NCBI RefSeq assembly: GCF_002561455.1
Contig: NZ_NTUP01000014.1
Coordinates: 151,578 to 215,577, forward strand
Reading direction: 5' to 3'
Source of the DNA: Bacillus sp. AFS015802
Lineage (GTDB): Bacteria; Bacillota; Bacilli; Bacillales; Bacillaceae_B
DNA: 64,000 nt
Shown here: positions 45,816-54,627 of the stretch, one piece after another
How positions within the stretch are numbered: the stretch's first letter is position 1
Layout: every line of letters begins with the position of its first letter
Program-made: the position numbers and the translations under genes
The notes under the pieces: model-generated
Told to the model about the DNA's origin: nothing
Database searches by the model: none
What the model saw: only the letters and a program-made list of their open reading frames with translations

Positions 45816-46451
45816 ATGATCGGCATTGTGGATTATGGAATGGGGAATCTGTTCAGCGTCAGTAAAGCACTGGAGCGATTGAACGTCCCTTATTTCATCA
45901 GTGATGTACAAGAGGAGTTATTGAAAGCGGACGGATTGATTTTACCTGGAGTCGGGGCATTTAAAGACGCCATGAATCTTCTCGAGACGACCCATTTGAA
46001 AGAAACCATCCTCACGTTCTCCCAAAGCGGGAAGCCGCTTCTTGGCATTTGTTTGGGGATGCAGCTCCTGTTTGAAGAAAGCAGGGAGAATGGGACAACC
46101 AAAGGATTGGCTCTGCTGCCCGGGGAAGTGCTTCACATCCCGAAACAGGACAGTCAGGGAAATGCCTATAAAGTTCCCCACATGGGATGGAATCTGATCC
46201 GCTTCCAGGAAGATTCCCCCCTTTTACAAGGGTTGACCGAGGGCTATGTGTACTTCGTTCATTCTTATTATGTGCACGAAGGATCACAAGACGTGGTTGT
46301 GGCAAGCGCTGATTATGCAGGAGTTGAAATACCGGCCGTCGTCAGCCGTGACAATATATACGGCATGCAGTTTCACCCGGAGAAAAGCGGGGAACTGGGG
46401 ATGCAGCTGTTAGAAAACTTTACAAAACGGGTGAAGGAGAGGGTCTCATGA
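45816..46451 (+). CDS. hisH: Imidazole glycerol phosphate synthase glutaminase subunit HisH
   Basis: A class I glutamine amidotransferase of 211 aa that supplies ammonia to HisF. The nucleophile elbow GICLGMQLL has Cys near residue 79, and the catalytic His/Glu pair is in MQFHPEKSG near 189-197. It starts DYGMGNL as usual. It overlaps hisA by four bases. Confidence 0.96.
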   Translation: MIGIVDYGMGNLFSVSKALERLNVPYFISDVQEELLKADGLILPGVGAFKDAMNLLETTHLKETILTFSQSGKPLLGICLGMQLLFEESRENGTTKGLALLPGEVLHIPKQDSQGNAYKVPHMGWNLIRFQEDSPLLQGLTEGYVYFVHSYYVHEGSQDVVVASADYAGVEIPAVVSRDNIYGMQFHPEKSGELGMQLLENFTKRVKERVS

Positions 46452-47182
46452 GTTTTACGATCTATCCTGCCATCGATATGCGGGGCGGAAAGTGCGTACG
46501 ATTGGTGCAAGGGGACTATAATCAGGAAACGGTTTACGGTGACTCCCCGTACCATATGGCAAAGAAATTCGCCGATGAAGGGGCCGAGTGGATTCATATG
46601 GTGGACCTAGACGGGGCCAAGGAAGGCTCCCGGATCAATGATGAATTCGTGATTGCCGTTGCGGAAAAACTCGATGCAAAGGTACAAATCGGTGGAGGTA
46701 TCCGTACAAAAGAGGATATCGAGCACTATTTAAACCGGGGTGTCGACCGGGTCATCATTGGCAGCATCGCCGTTTCCGACACTGAGTTAGTAAAAGGATG
46801 GCTTTCAGAATATGGTGATAAGATTGCCATCGGGCTCGATGCAAAGAATGGCTATGTGGCGACTCATGGCTGGTTGGAGACGTCTGGCCTCAAAGCGGTC
46901 GACCTTGGAAAAGAGCTGGCTGAAGCCGGTGCGGAAACATTCATATTCACCGATATTGCCACAGACGGAATGCTATCTGGTCCAAATGTTGAAGCGGTTG
47001 TCGAGCTTGCCGAAAAAACAGGAAAATCAGTGATTGCGTCTGGCGGCATTAGTTCACTGGAGGATCTGAAAACGTTGAAACAATACGAAAGCCGGGGCGT
47101 TTCCGGAGCCATTTGCGGAAAATCCCTTTATACCGGGAAGTTCACGGTGAGTGAGGCTGTAAATGAGGTGAAATCATGTTAA
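46448..47182 (+). CDS. hisA: ProFAR isomerase HisA
   Basis: It isomerises ProFAR to PRFAR, a TIM-barrel enzyme of 244 aa. The catalytic Asp residues are in [12 protein letters not shown] (Asp8) and TDIATDGML (near 130), with phosphate loops QIGGGIR near 78 and ASGGISS near 199. It overlaps hisH by four and hisF by seven bases. Confidence 0.96.
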   Translation: MSFTIYPAIDMRGGKCVRLVQGDYNQETVYGDSPYHMAKKFADEGAEWIHMVDLDGAKEGSRINDEFVIAVAEKLDAKVQIGGGIRTKEDIEHYLNRGVDRVIIGSIAVSDTELVKGWLSEYGDKIAIGLDAKNGYVATHGWLETSGLKAVDLGKELAEAGAETFIFTDIATDGMLSGPNVEAVVELAEKTGKSVIASGGISSLEDLKTLKQYESRGVSGAICGKSLYTGKFTVSEAVNEVKSC

Positions 47183-47934
47183 CGAAACGGATCGTTCCCT
47201 GCCTGGATGTGAAGGACGGCAGGGTGGTAAAGGGAATTCAGTTTGTGGAACTGCGTGATGCGGGAGATCCCGTCGAACTTGCCAAAGTGTATGACGAGCA
47301 GGGGGCGGATGAACTGGTCTTCCTCGATATCTCCGCCTCACACGAAGGCCGCAAAACGATGGTCGAAGTCGTGCAGCACGTGGCAGCGGAATTGGCGATC
47401 CCGTTCACGGTCGGCGGCGGGATCAATTCAGTGGAGGATATGAAAGCGATCCTGCGCGCCGGTGCGGACAAGGTTTCCCTTAACACGGCAGCCGTGCTGC
47501 GGCCCGGGCTTGTCCGTGAAGGAGCGGATTATTTCGGTTCACAATGTATCGTCGTGGCGATCGATGCCAAATATGATGAAGAGAGTAAGGGCTTTAAGGT
47601 ATACACCCATGGGGGCAGAAAGCTGAAAGACCTCGATGCCGTTGAATGGGCGAAGGAAGTCGAGTCCCTCGGTGCCGGGGAAATCCTACTGACCAGCATG
47701 GATAGTGACGGAGAAAAGCAGGGGTTCAATCTGGCACTGACAAAGGCAGTCAGCGAAGCGGTTTCGATACCGGTGATTGCATCCGGCGGCGCAGGAAATG
47801 CCGGTCACTTCAAGGAAGTATTCACAGAAGGCAAAGCCGATGCGGCCCTTGCCGCCTCCATTTTTCACTATAAAGAAACAAGCGTTGAAGAAGTAAAAAG
47901 CTACTTAAGAGAGCAGGAGGTGCATGTACGATGA
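47176..47934 (+). CDS. hisF: Imidazole glycerol phosphate synthase cyclase subunit HisF
   Basis: It uses ammonia from HisH to convert PRFAR to imidazole glycerol phosphate and AICAR. It is a TIM barrel of 252 aa. The catalytic Asp11 is in [13 protein letters not shown] and the second Asp near 130 in VVAIDAKYD. Phosphate loops are FTVGGGI near 80 and ASGGAGN near 202. It overlaps hisI by four bases. Confidence 0.96.
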   Translation: MLTKRIVPCLDVKDGRVVKGIQFVELRDAGDPVELAKVYDEQGADELVFLDISASHEGRKTMVEVVQHVAAELAIPFTVGGGINSVEDMKAILRAGADKVSLNTAAVLRPGLVREGADYFGSQCIVVAIDAKYDEESKGFKVYTHGGRKLKDLDAVEWAKEVESLGAGEILLTSMDSDGEKQGFNLALTKAVSEAVSIPVIASGGAGNAGHFKEVFTEGKADAALAASIFHYKETSVEEVKSYLREQEVHVR

Positions 47935-48560
47935 CAAATGAAGATTGGATCGCATCCGTGAAGTACGATGATAAAGGATTGGTACCTGCCATCATCCAGG
48001 ACGCTTCGACAAAAGAGGTTTTAACACTGGCATACATGAATGAAACGTCTCTTAAGAAGACGGTGGAGACGGGAGAAACGTGGTTTTACTCCCGTTCACG
48101 CCAGGAGCTGTGGCATAAAGGGGAAACAAGCGGGAACACCCAGACCGTCAAAAACATCTCATGGGATTGCGATCGTGACGCCATCCTGGTTCTTGTCGAT
48201 AAAAAAGGACCTGCCTGTCATACAGGTGAAGAAAGCTGCTTCCATGAAGGGGTGTATGGTGAGGAGAGGTCCTCAAGGGAAAACATCCTCCTGACCCTTG
48301 AGAAGCTTATTGAAAATCGCGAAATCGAGCGGCCTGAAGGTGCCTATACGACATACCTTTTTGAAGAAGGCGTCGATAAAATCCTTAAAAAAGTAGGCGA
48401 AGAAGCATCAGAAGTGATCATCGCCGCCAAAAACAGGGACAGTGAAGAACTGAAATGGGAAGTCGCAGACCTCTTCTACCACGTCCTCGTCCTGCTGAGG
48501 GAACAAAAACTTCCACTCGAAGAGGTGTTAGGTGTCCTCGTGGAACGTCATAATAAATAA
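47931..48560 (+). CDS. hisI: Bifunctional PRA-CH / PRA-PH enzyme HisI(E)
   Basis: It carries out steps two and three of the pathway. The N-terminal PRA cyclohydrolase (about 1-115) has zinc motifs [10 protein letters not shown] near 78 and [11 protein letters not shown] near 93. The C-terminal PRA pyrophosphohydrolase (about 118-209) has the MazG-like [14 protein letters not shown] near 160 and [12 protein letters not shown]. It has 209 aa. It is the last gene of hisZGDBHAFI. hisC and the histidinol phosphatase gene are not in the window. Confidence 0.96.
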   Translation: MTNEDWIASVKYDDKGLVPAIIQDASTKEVLTLAYMNETSLKKTVETGETWFYSRSRQELWHKGETSGNTQTVKNISWDCDRDAILVLVDKKGPACHTGEESCFHEGVYGEERSSRENILLTLEKLIENREIERPEGAYTTYLFEEGVDKILKKVGEEASEVIIAAKNRDSEELKWEVADLFYHVLVLLREQKLPLEEVLGVLVERHNK

Positions 48561-48566
48561 CATCCG

Positions 48567-48605
48567 GAGGGACGGACCTTGCGCACGCGCAAAGGTCCGT
48601 CCCTC
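48567..48605. repeat. Perfect hairpin of two GAGGGACGGACCTT repeats after hisI
   Basis: A 17-bp stem with one bulged A (48567-48583 with 48588-48605). It joins two opposed repeat units through GCGCACGCGC. The run after it is CAAAATATGG rather than Ts, so it may act as an mRNA 3' end stabiliser or weak terminator. Confidence 0.88.
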
Positions 48606-48682
48606 AAAATATGGTAGTTTAGTACGGGGGTATTGTATGATATACTACTGTAGTTATACTATGAACGTTTCGGAGGACTTTG

Positions 48683-50194
48683 ATGAGAAAAGGGTCAAAA
48701 TTAAGTAGTGAAGAAGCGAAAGTGTTGTCTTTTGTCCCGACTGGAGAGTATTACTACAACAAAGGGATGAAAGCTTATCAACGTCGTGAGCTTAAGAAAT
48801 CATTAAAATATTTAAATAGAGCATTTCAATTAGAACCGATCGAACCGATGATTGCCTGTCAATTATCGATTGTGTATACAGAGCTTGGTGAATACAAGCG
48901 TTCCAATGATTTATTGCATAACATACTAGAGGATCTTGATCCCCATATGACGGAGTGCCATTATTTCTTGGCCAATAACTATGCCCATCTTGGCTTATTT
49001 AAAGAGGCGTACGAACAGGTTTCGACATACTTGAATAAAGAAGAATATGGTGAATTCGTCGAGGATGCCGAAGATTTATTGGAGCTTCTGGAACTCGATT
49101 CCGACCTGATTGTGGACGATTTATATGAGCATGATGAGCTCATCGTCCAGCAGGAAAAAGCAAGGGAGCTTCTCGAATCCGGTCATTTCCAGAAGGCTGT
49201 GGATACCTTGCAGGGAGTCATAAGGGACTATCCGGAATTTTGGTCCGCTTATAACAATCTTGCCCTGGCCTACTTCTATCTGGGGGAAGTGGATAAGGCG
49301 TCGGAGACCTTGGAAGAGGTGCTTGAGAAGAATCCGGGAAATCTCCATGCCCTGTGCAACACAGCGGTCTTTTATTTCTATCAGAAGCGCCATGACGAGC
49401 TTGATGAATTGATTCAGGGGCTTGAGAAGGTCCGTCCCCTGCTTCATGAGCACCGTTATAAGCTCGGGGCGACGTTTGCCCTGATCGGTCATTCGAAGAA
49501 GGCGTATGATTGGTTGAAGTATCTTCAGAAGATCGGCTTTGAAGGGGATGCGAGCTTTTATTACTGGCTGTCCTATTCTGCCTATGAAACGGGACACGGG
49601 GATACAGCCCGCTCAGCGTGGAAAAAGGTATTGGAAATCAATCCTGAAAAAGAAGGGCTGGAGCCTTGGAACGATAAGAAAAAGGCAGAGGGCTTTGAAA
49701 ATCATGTCACATCGATTTTAAAAAAGCTTCAAAGCGACTATACGGAAGAGAAATTATTCGGGCTCTTCCTGACGTCCATCTCTGATAATCAACGGGCTAT
49801 CCTCACGCACGCAGACTTTTGTGATGTTGAGGAACTGTCGATTGTCGAGAAGGTTTATCTCGCCCAGGTATTGAACAGTCACGGGAACAGCGCAATCAAA
49901 GTGAACCAGGAGATCCGGAATATGCATGAGGTCGCCCTTCACCTTTATGGGAATCACCGTCCGATCACCAGCGTGGAATCAGGTCTGTTCCTTACATGGT
50001 TCACGATTGCCTACCGGGGGATCAAGGAAAGGGAAACCTTCAAGAACGCCAAAGCCTTCGCAGCGGCAACCGAATTTGTCTGGAATCGTCTCCGGAATGA
50101 AAAGGTGACGAAGAAAGAGCTTTGCGATCGGTTCAACTTATCCACAAGTACGCTGACAAAATATATAGCGGTCGTGGAAAGCTACCTGCCTTGA
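48683..50194 (+). CDS. yvcD: TPR-repeat protein YvcD
   Basis: A soluble 503-aa tetratricopeptide repeat protein. Repeats are visible from about residue 25 (YYNKGMKAYQRRELKKSL) through about 300, with typical W-x-x-L-G/A-Y patterns near 170-210 and 240-300. The C-terminal 35 residues (KKELCDRFNLSTSTLTKYI) look like a helix-turn-helix, so a role in protein or nucleic acid binding is possible. The function is unknown. ATG 48683 follows CGGAGGA. Placement between the his operon and trxB matches B. subtilis yvcD. Confidence 0.87.
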   Translation: MRKGSKLSSEEAKVLSFVPTGEYYYNKGMKAYQRRELKKSLKYLNRAFQLEPIEPMIACQLSIVYTELGEYKRSNDLLHNILEDLDPHMTECHYFLANNYAHLGLFKEAYEQVSTYLNKEEYGEFVEDAEDLLELLELDSDLIVDDLYEHDELIVQQEKARELLESGHFQKAVDTLQGVIRDYPEFWSAYNNLALAYFYLGEVDKASETLEEVLEKNPGNLHALCNTAVFYFYQKRHDELDELIQGLEKVRPLLHEHRYKLGATFALIGHSKKAYDWLKYLQKIGFEGDASFYYWLSYSAYETGHGDTARSAWKKVLEINPEKEGLEPWNDKKKAEGFENHVTSILKKLQSDYTEEKLFGLFLTSISDNQRAILTHADFCDVEELSIVEKVYLAQVLNSHGNSAIKVNQEIRNMHEVALHLYGNHRPITSVESGLFLTWFTIAYRGIKERETFKNAKAFAAATEFVWNRLRNEKVTKKELCDRFNLSTSTLTKYIAVVESYLP

Positions 50195-50310
50195 GCATAT
50201 TTTTGGACGATGCGCCCCTATTTTTTATAGGATGGATGTAGGAAGTAAATACTATGGATGGAAGGCTCCCTGAGCACTTATTTCGCTTGCTATCCATACG
50301 ATTGAAATAA

Positions 50311-51291
<981 letters not shown>

Positions 51292-51297
51292 TGTAAG

Positions 51298-51338
51298 AAA
51301 GCCTTACGAAAGGGATTCCTTTTGTAAGGCTTTTTTTG
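51298..51338. terminator. Terminator after trxB, shared with the convergent Fbp gene
   Basis: A 16-bp stem AAAGCCTTACGAAAGG/CCTTTTGTAAGGCTTT (51298-51313 with 51318-51333) with a T-run on the plus strand. The minus-strand U-tract is weaker. Confidence 0.9.
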
Positions 51339-51344
51339 TATGCT

Positions 51345-51497
51345 TCAATCCTTCTTATGCTTGTTAAACACATACACCAACTCACTCAGCGTCAGCTTCT
51401 TCAAACCTTCATCACATGGCTTGTAAACACCCGCTTCTACCAACCGACGGATAAACTGCTGCCTCTGCCGTTCAACGGCTTCACGCAAAAATGGCAT
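51345..51497 (-). CDS. Small Fbp-family (Fur-regulated basic protein-like) protein
   Basis: A 50-aa basic protein on the minus strand, from ATG 51495-51497 with AAAAGGAG seven bases upstream, stop at 51345-51347. The core REAVERQRQQFIRRLVEAGV, ending in LTLSELVYVF, fits the FbpA family. In B. subtilis FbpA is a Fur-controlled helper of the FsrA small RNA in the iron-sparing response. No clear Fur box was found upstream, so Fur control here is not supported. It is convergent to trxB. Such genes are often missed because of their length. Confidence 0.75.
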   Translation of the reverse strand: MPFLREAVERQRQQFIRRLVEAGVYKPCDEGLKKLTLSELVYVFNKHKKD

Positions 51498-51669
51498 ATG
51501 TGTTCACTCCTTTTGGATTCTTATTGATAGTGTAAGGGGAGTGGAATGGGAAAACATCTACTTTGTTAGTTTTTCTTCCAGAGATAAAGGGATTAAGAAT
51601 ACAGTGCCGAATCCTTTAATAAGGAAAGTTAACATATGTTTATTAGCATACGAACAAGGAGGTCTCGCA

Positions 51670-52008
51670 TTGAAAAAAACAGTCATGCTGGCTGGCCATG
51701 CCAAGCTGCCCCAGGGGATGGCCGCAAGTGACATTCATCAAACATTAACGATTACATTAGAGACGGATTTAACATACTGGGTGATTCTCGATGCATCCTG
51801 TACACTTGCGACCGGTCATGCCCAAAAGTTCTTGGATCAATTACTGAAAGGACATAGTTTGCTTGATGGTCTTGAACCTATCATTGAAGAGATTGAGGGA
51901 CATTACCACGGCAAAGCCCAATCGGCACTGGTTGCTGCCGTAAAAGATGCTTATAAACAATATCTTTACATCAATCAGAAAGAAAAATTAGAATTTTCTA
52001 ATAAATAA
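51670..52008 (+). CDS. DUF3870 domain protein
   Basis: A soluble 112-aa protein of the DUF3870 family, which often lies near catabolic and sigma-54-linked genes. The core is MLAGHAKLPQGMAA (about residues 5-18), WVILDASCTLATGHAQKFL (begins near 40) and late HYHGKAQSALVAAVKDAYKQYL. TTG 51670 is chosen because AAGGAGGT lies seven bases upstream and the family starts MKKTV. The open frame to 51541 has no site. The function is unknown. It sits just before the glaH leader. Confidence 0.8.
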   Translation: MKKTVMLAGHAKLPQGMAASDIHQTLTITLETDLTYWVILDASCTLATGHAQKFLDQLLKGHSLLDGLEPIIEEIEGHYHGKAQSALVAAVKDAYKQYLYINQKEKLEFSNK

Positions 52009-52037
52009 TTGACAAAGCTCTGATGGTTTAATACACT
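52009..52037 (+). promoter_or_regulatory. Sigma-A promoter of the glaH-lhgO leader
   Basis: A perfect TTGACA (52009-52014), a 17-bp spacer and TACACT (52032-52037). It starts one base after the DUF3870 stop codon. The transcript would begin near 52044 or, if the upstream part of P1 is transcribed, slightly earlier from TATAGT-like sequence. Confidence 0.6.
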
Positions 52038-52038
52038 A

Positions 52039-52159
52039 TAGTTATCAGATTACTCCTAGGAAGGTTCCCCTTCCATGATCAGTAATTTATTTCACTAGCC
52101 ATAACTAAAATTAACTGTTAAGCCTATCGGACTTCCTGTCAGAAGCCGTAAGTAGGCCG
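52039..52159 (+). promoter_or_regulatory. Unassigned structured leader RNA upstream of glaH (candidate riboswitch)
   Basis: Several helices can be drawn by eye. P1 is 52039-52045 with 52101-52107 (7 bp). P2 is 52049-52054 with 52081-52086 (6 bp). P3 is GGAAGG-TTCC-CCTTCC (52059-52074). A separate hairpin spans 52122-52157 with three stacked short helices. A strong terminator (52160-52222) follows before the glaH start. The P1 5' strand AGTTAT reappears in the terminator 5' arm (52165-52170). The P1 3' strand could therefore pair with either, which is riboswitch-like logic. It matches no riboswitch class I know. Confidence 0.55.
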
Positions 52160-52222
52160 TAGCCAGTTATATCATATTCTTTGCATACGTGTGTGCAAGG
52201 ATTGATATAGCTGGCTATTTTT
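52160..52222 (+). terminator. Strong leader terminator before glaH
   Basis: A 15-bp stem TAGCCAGTTATATCA/TGATATAGCTGGCTA (52160-52174 with 52203-52217), an inner 7-bp helix and TTTTTATT. It is placed 30 bases before the glaH start, so it must be regulated or leaky. Confidence 0.92.
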
Positions 52223-52251
52223 ATTGCTTAAATGAAAAAGGAGGAGAAAAC

Positions 52252-53187
52252 ATGAACGTGATTCAAGAGGGTTTAAAATCTTTTACGGGTAAATACGATA
52301 CATTTGAGGTGAAGGAGCATCCTTATCATCATCGCCTTTACTCCATCGAAGTGGGTAACGGAGTACTTCGCACATTTTTGGAACAGAATCAGGATGTGAA
52401 TGCTCAGCAGTTGGAATATGTCCCATATATGAGATTGGTGTTGGCTGAACGGCTGCAGAAATTGGCAGGTGAAACGTTTGTAGAAACGATCCGTTCCATT
52501 TTACATGATCGAACATCAGGAGGATTCACCATTGGGATGCAGAACCAAACGGTGTCTGATCAAGATTATGTTAAATTCTCCACAGCCCTTACCCATCTGG
52601 TAGGGGGAGTCAACTTCGATGCCATGTCCAGCACCTACTACGCAAGGTTTAATGTAAAAGACACGGACAGCAGCGATTCATACCTGCGCCAGGCTTATCG
52701 TTTATTCACATTGCATACTGATGGTACGTTTGTGGATGAGCCGACGGACTGGCTGTTGATGATGAAATTCGCTGAAGAGAATGCCGTTGGAGGAGAATCC
52801 CGGTTGCTTCATTTAGACGATTGGGAGGACCTAGATCGTTTCTCAAACCATCCCTTGGCGACGGCGCGAATTGAATACAAAGCACCTTCAAGTAAAAACG
52901 TAAGTCAAACGGTCTACAATCAAACCTTCTATGAACAAAATGGGAAACCCTGCATCTGCTTCATTGACCAGTTCGCTTATCCAGCAACGTTAGAACAAGC
53001 AACGTATTTAAAAGAACTTTCCGACTCCATGGAGAACAGTGCCGCTACAATTGCACTGCCCCTGCCGATAGGTGACATCGTGATGATCAACAATCATTTC
53101 TGGCTCCACGGAAGAGCAGCATTTGAAAAAAATCCAAGTTTATACCGTGAATTATTAAGACAAAGAGGATACTTTGCAAAAGTCTGA
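52252..53187 (+). CDS. glaH: Glutarate 2-hydroxylase (CsiD/GlaH)
   Basis: A non-haem Fe(II)/2-oxoglutarate-dependent oxygenase of 311 aa that hydroxylates glutarate to L-2-hydroxyglutarate in lysine breakdown. The iron ligands are His155 and Asp157 in LHTDGTF and His286 in WLHGR, with the following Arg288 as the 2-oxoglutarate contact. Spacing matches E. coli CsiD. ATG 52252 follows AAAAAGGAGGAG; the open frame up to 52189 runs through the terminator. The next gene encodes the enzyme for the product. Confidence 0.92.
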   Translation: MNVIQEGLKSFTGKYDTFEVKEHPYHHRLYSIEVGNGVLRTFLEQNQDVNAQQLEYVPYMRLVLAERLQKLAGETFVETIRSILHDRTSGGFTIGMQNQTVSDQDYVKFSTALTHLVGGVNFDAMSSTYYARFNVKDTDSSDSYLRQAYRLFTLHTDGTFVDEPTDWLLMMKFAEENAVGGESRLLHLDDWEDLDRFSNHPLATARIEYKAPSSKNVSQTVYNQTFYEQNGKPCICFIDQFAYPATLEQATYLKELSDSMENSAATIALPLPIGDIVMINNHFWLHGRAAFEKNPSLYRELLRQRGYFAKV

Positions 53188-53214
53188 GAGCAGCTGCCAT
53201 TAGGAGGGAAAAGA

Positions 53215-54432
53215 ATGAAAGATATCATTGTCATTGGAGGAGGCATTGTTGGTTTATCAACAGCCTTCTCATTAAGCAGGCGTTTCCCTCATGCGAATCT
53301 TGCTGTGTTAGAAAAGGAAAGCGCCTGGGCCCGGCATCAAACCGGGAATAATAGCGGCGTCATCCATTCCGGGATCTATTACAAACCAGGCAGTTTAAAA
53401 GCAAAGTTTGCAACGGAGGGAAGCAGACAAATGATTCAGTTCTGCCGGGAACATGGGGTGGATTATGATCAATGTGGCAAGGTGATTGTGGCTACGAAAC
53501 CATCTGAACTGCCGCAGCTTGAAAATTTGTTCCAACGCGGGATGGCAAATGGGCTGGACCTTTCGCTGATTGGTGAGGAACAGATTAAGGAAGAAGAACC
53601 TTATGTGAAAGGAATAAAAGCGATAAAGGTACCCCAAGCGGGTATTGTTGATTATAAACAAGTCTGTGAGAAGATGGTGCATGACTTAACGCAACGTGGA
53701 GCAGAGCTGCATTTAAATACAGAAGTCAAACAAGTGATGGAGCATGACCACAACGTTGAGATCGTAACAGACAAAAAGACTTTTCAGACAAAATATGTAG
53801 TCAATTGCACGGGGCTGCAAAGCGACCGGGTGACAAAGATGGCCGGAGTAGAAATAGATTTGCAGATCATTCCCTTTCGAGGGGAGTATTACGAATTAAT
53901 ACCTGAAAAGCATCATCTAGTAAAAAATCTGATATACCCTGTGCCAAATCCTGATTTTCCATTCCTGGGCGTTCATTTTACAAGAATGATCGGGGGAGGG
54001 ATCGAAGCGGGTCCGAACGCTGTGCTCAGTTTGAAAAGGGAAGGGTACAAAAAGACGGATTTCGATGTGAAGGATCTTTCAGAAGTGATGACATATAAAG
54101 GATTCTGGAAGCTGGCCTCAAAGTATTGGAAAGAAGGCGCCAAGGAAATGTGGCGATCCTATAGTAAGAAGGCATTTGTCAAAAGTCTTCAGGAACTGAT
54201 TCCTTCCGTTCAGGAAGAAGATCTTGTACCGGCCTCATCCGGTGTGAGGGCGCAGGCCCTTCAATCAGATGGAACATTGGTCGACGATTTCTTCATTGTT
54301 CCAGGTAAACGAAGCATTCACGTCTGCAATGCCCCCTCACCGGCAGCCACTGCATGTTTCCCTATAGGAAAAGCCATTGCTGATAAAGTGCCTGAACTTG
54401 AAATGAGTCCAAGGGTTTTTATCCATTCTTAA
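53215..54432 (+). CDS. lhgO: L-2-hydroxyglutarate dehydrogenase/oxidase
   Basis: An FAD enzyme of 405 aa that oxidises L-2-hydroxyglutarate to 2-oxoglutarate. The FAD motif IGGGIVGLSTA is at about residues 6-16. The family stretch ARHQTGNNSGVIHSGIYY begins near 40, and the late GVRAQALQSDGTLVDDF is near 347-363. The start follows TAGGAGGGAA, 27 bases after glaH. Together GlaH and LhgO turn glutarate plus O2 into a TCA cycle intermediate. A terminator follows. Confidence 0.94.
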   Translation: MKDIIVIGGGIVGLSTAFSLSRRFPHANLAVLEKESAWARHQTGNNSGVIHSGIYYKPGSLKAKFATEGSRQMIQFCREHGVDYDQCGKVIVATKPSELPQLENLFQRGMANGLDLSLIGEEQIKEEEPYVKGIKAIKVPQAGIVDYKQVCEKMVHDLTQRGAELHLNTEVKQVMEHDHNVEIVTDKKTFQTKYVVNCTGLQSDRVTKMAGVEIDLQIIPFRGEYYELIPEKHHLVKNLIYPVPNPDFPFLGVHFTRMIGGGIEAGPNAVLSLKREGYKKTDFDVKDLSEVMTYKGFWKLASKYWKEGAKEMWRSYSKKAFVKSLQELIPSVQEEDLVPASSGVRAQALQSDGTLVDDFFIVPGKRSIHVCNAPSPAATACFPIGKAIADKVPELEMSPRVFIHS

Positions 54433-54449
54433 TCCGAGACTCCTAAACG

Positions 54450-54483
54450 CAGGGCCCTATTATATAATGGGGTCCTGTTTCTC
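54450..54483 (+). terminator. Terminator after lhgO
   Basis: The stem CAGGGCCCTAT/ATGGGGTCCTG with G-T pairs is followed by TTTCTCTTTC. The T-run is imperfect. Confidence 0.7.
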
Positions 54484-54627
54484 TTTCCCGCCTTCATCCT
54501 TTCTTCCTATATGCCATTTCTCATAGATTGATCGAAACGGGAGGTATTTTGGGATTTTTGGAGAAATAAGAAGAAATACAACTAAGTTTATCGAAATATA
54601 CGTGTCAATTGAAAGGTGGAGGCTGTC

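Noticed and set aside
48567..48605. Classical rho-independent terminator of the his operon
   Set aside because: The hairpin is strong but lacks a T-run; it is better described as a pair of the dispersed 14-bp repeats.
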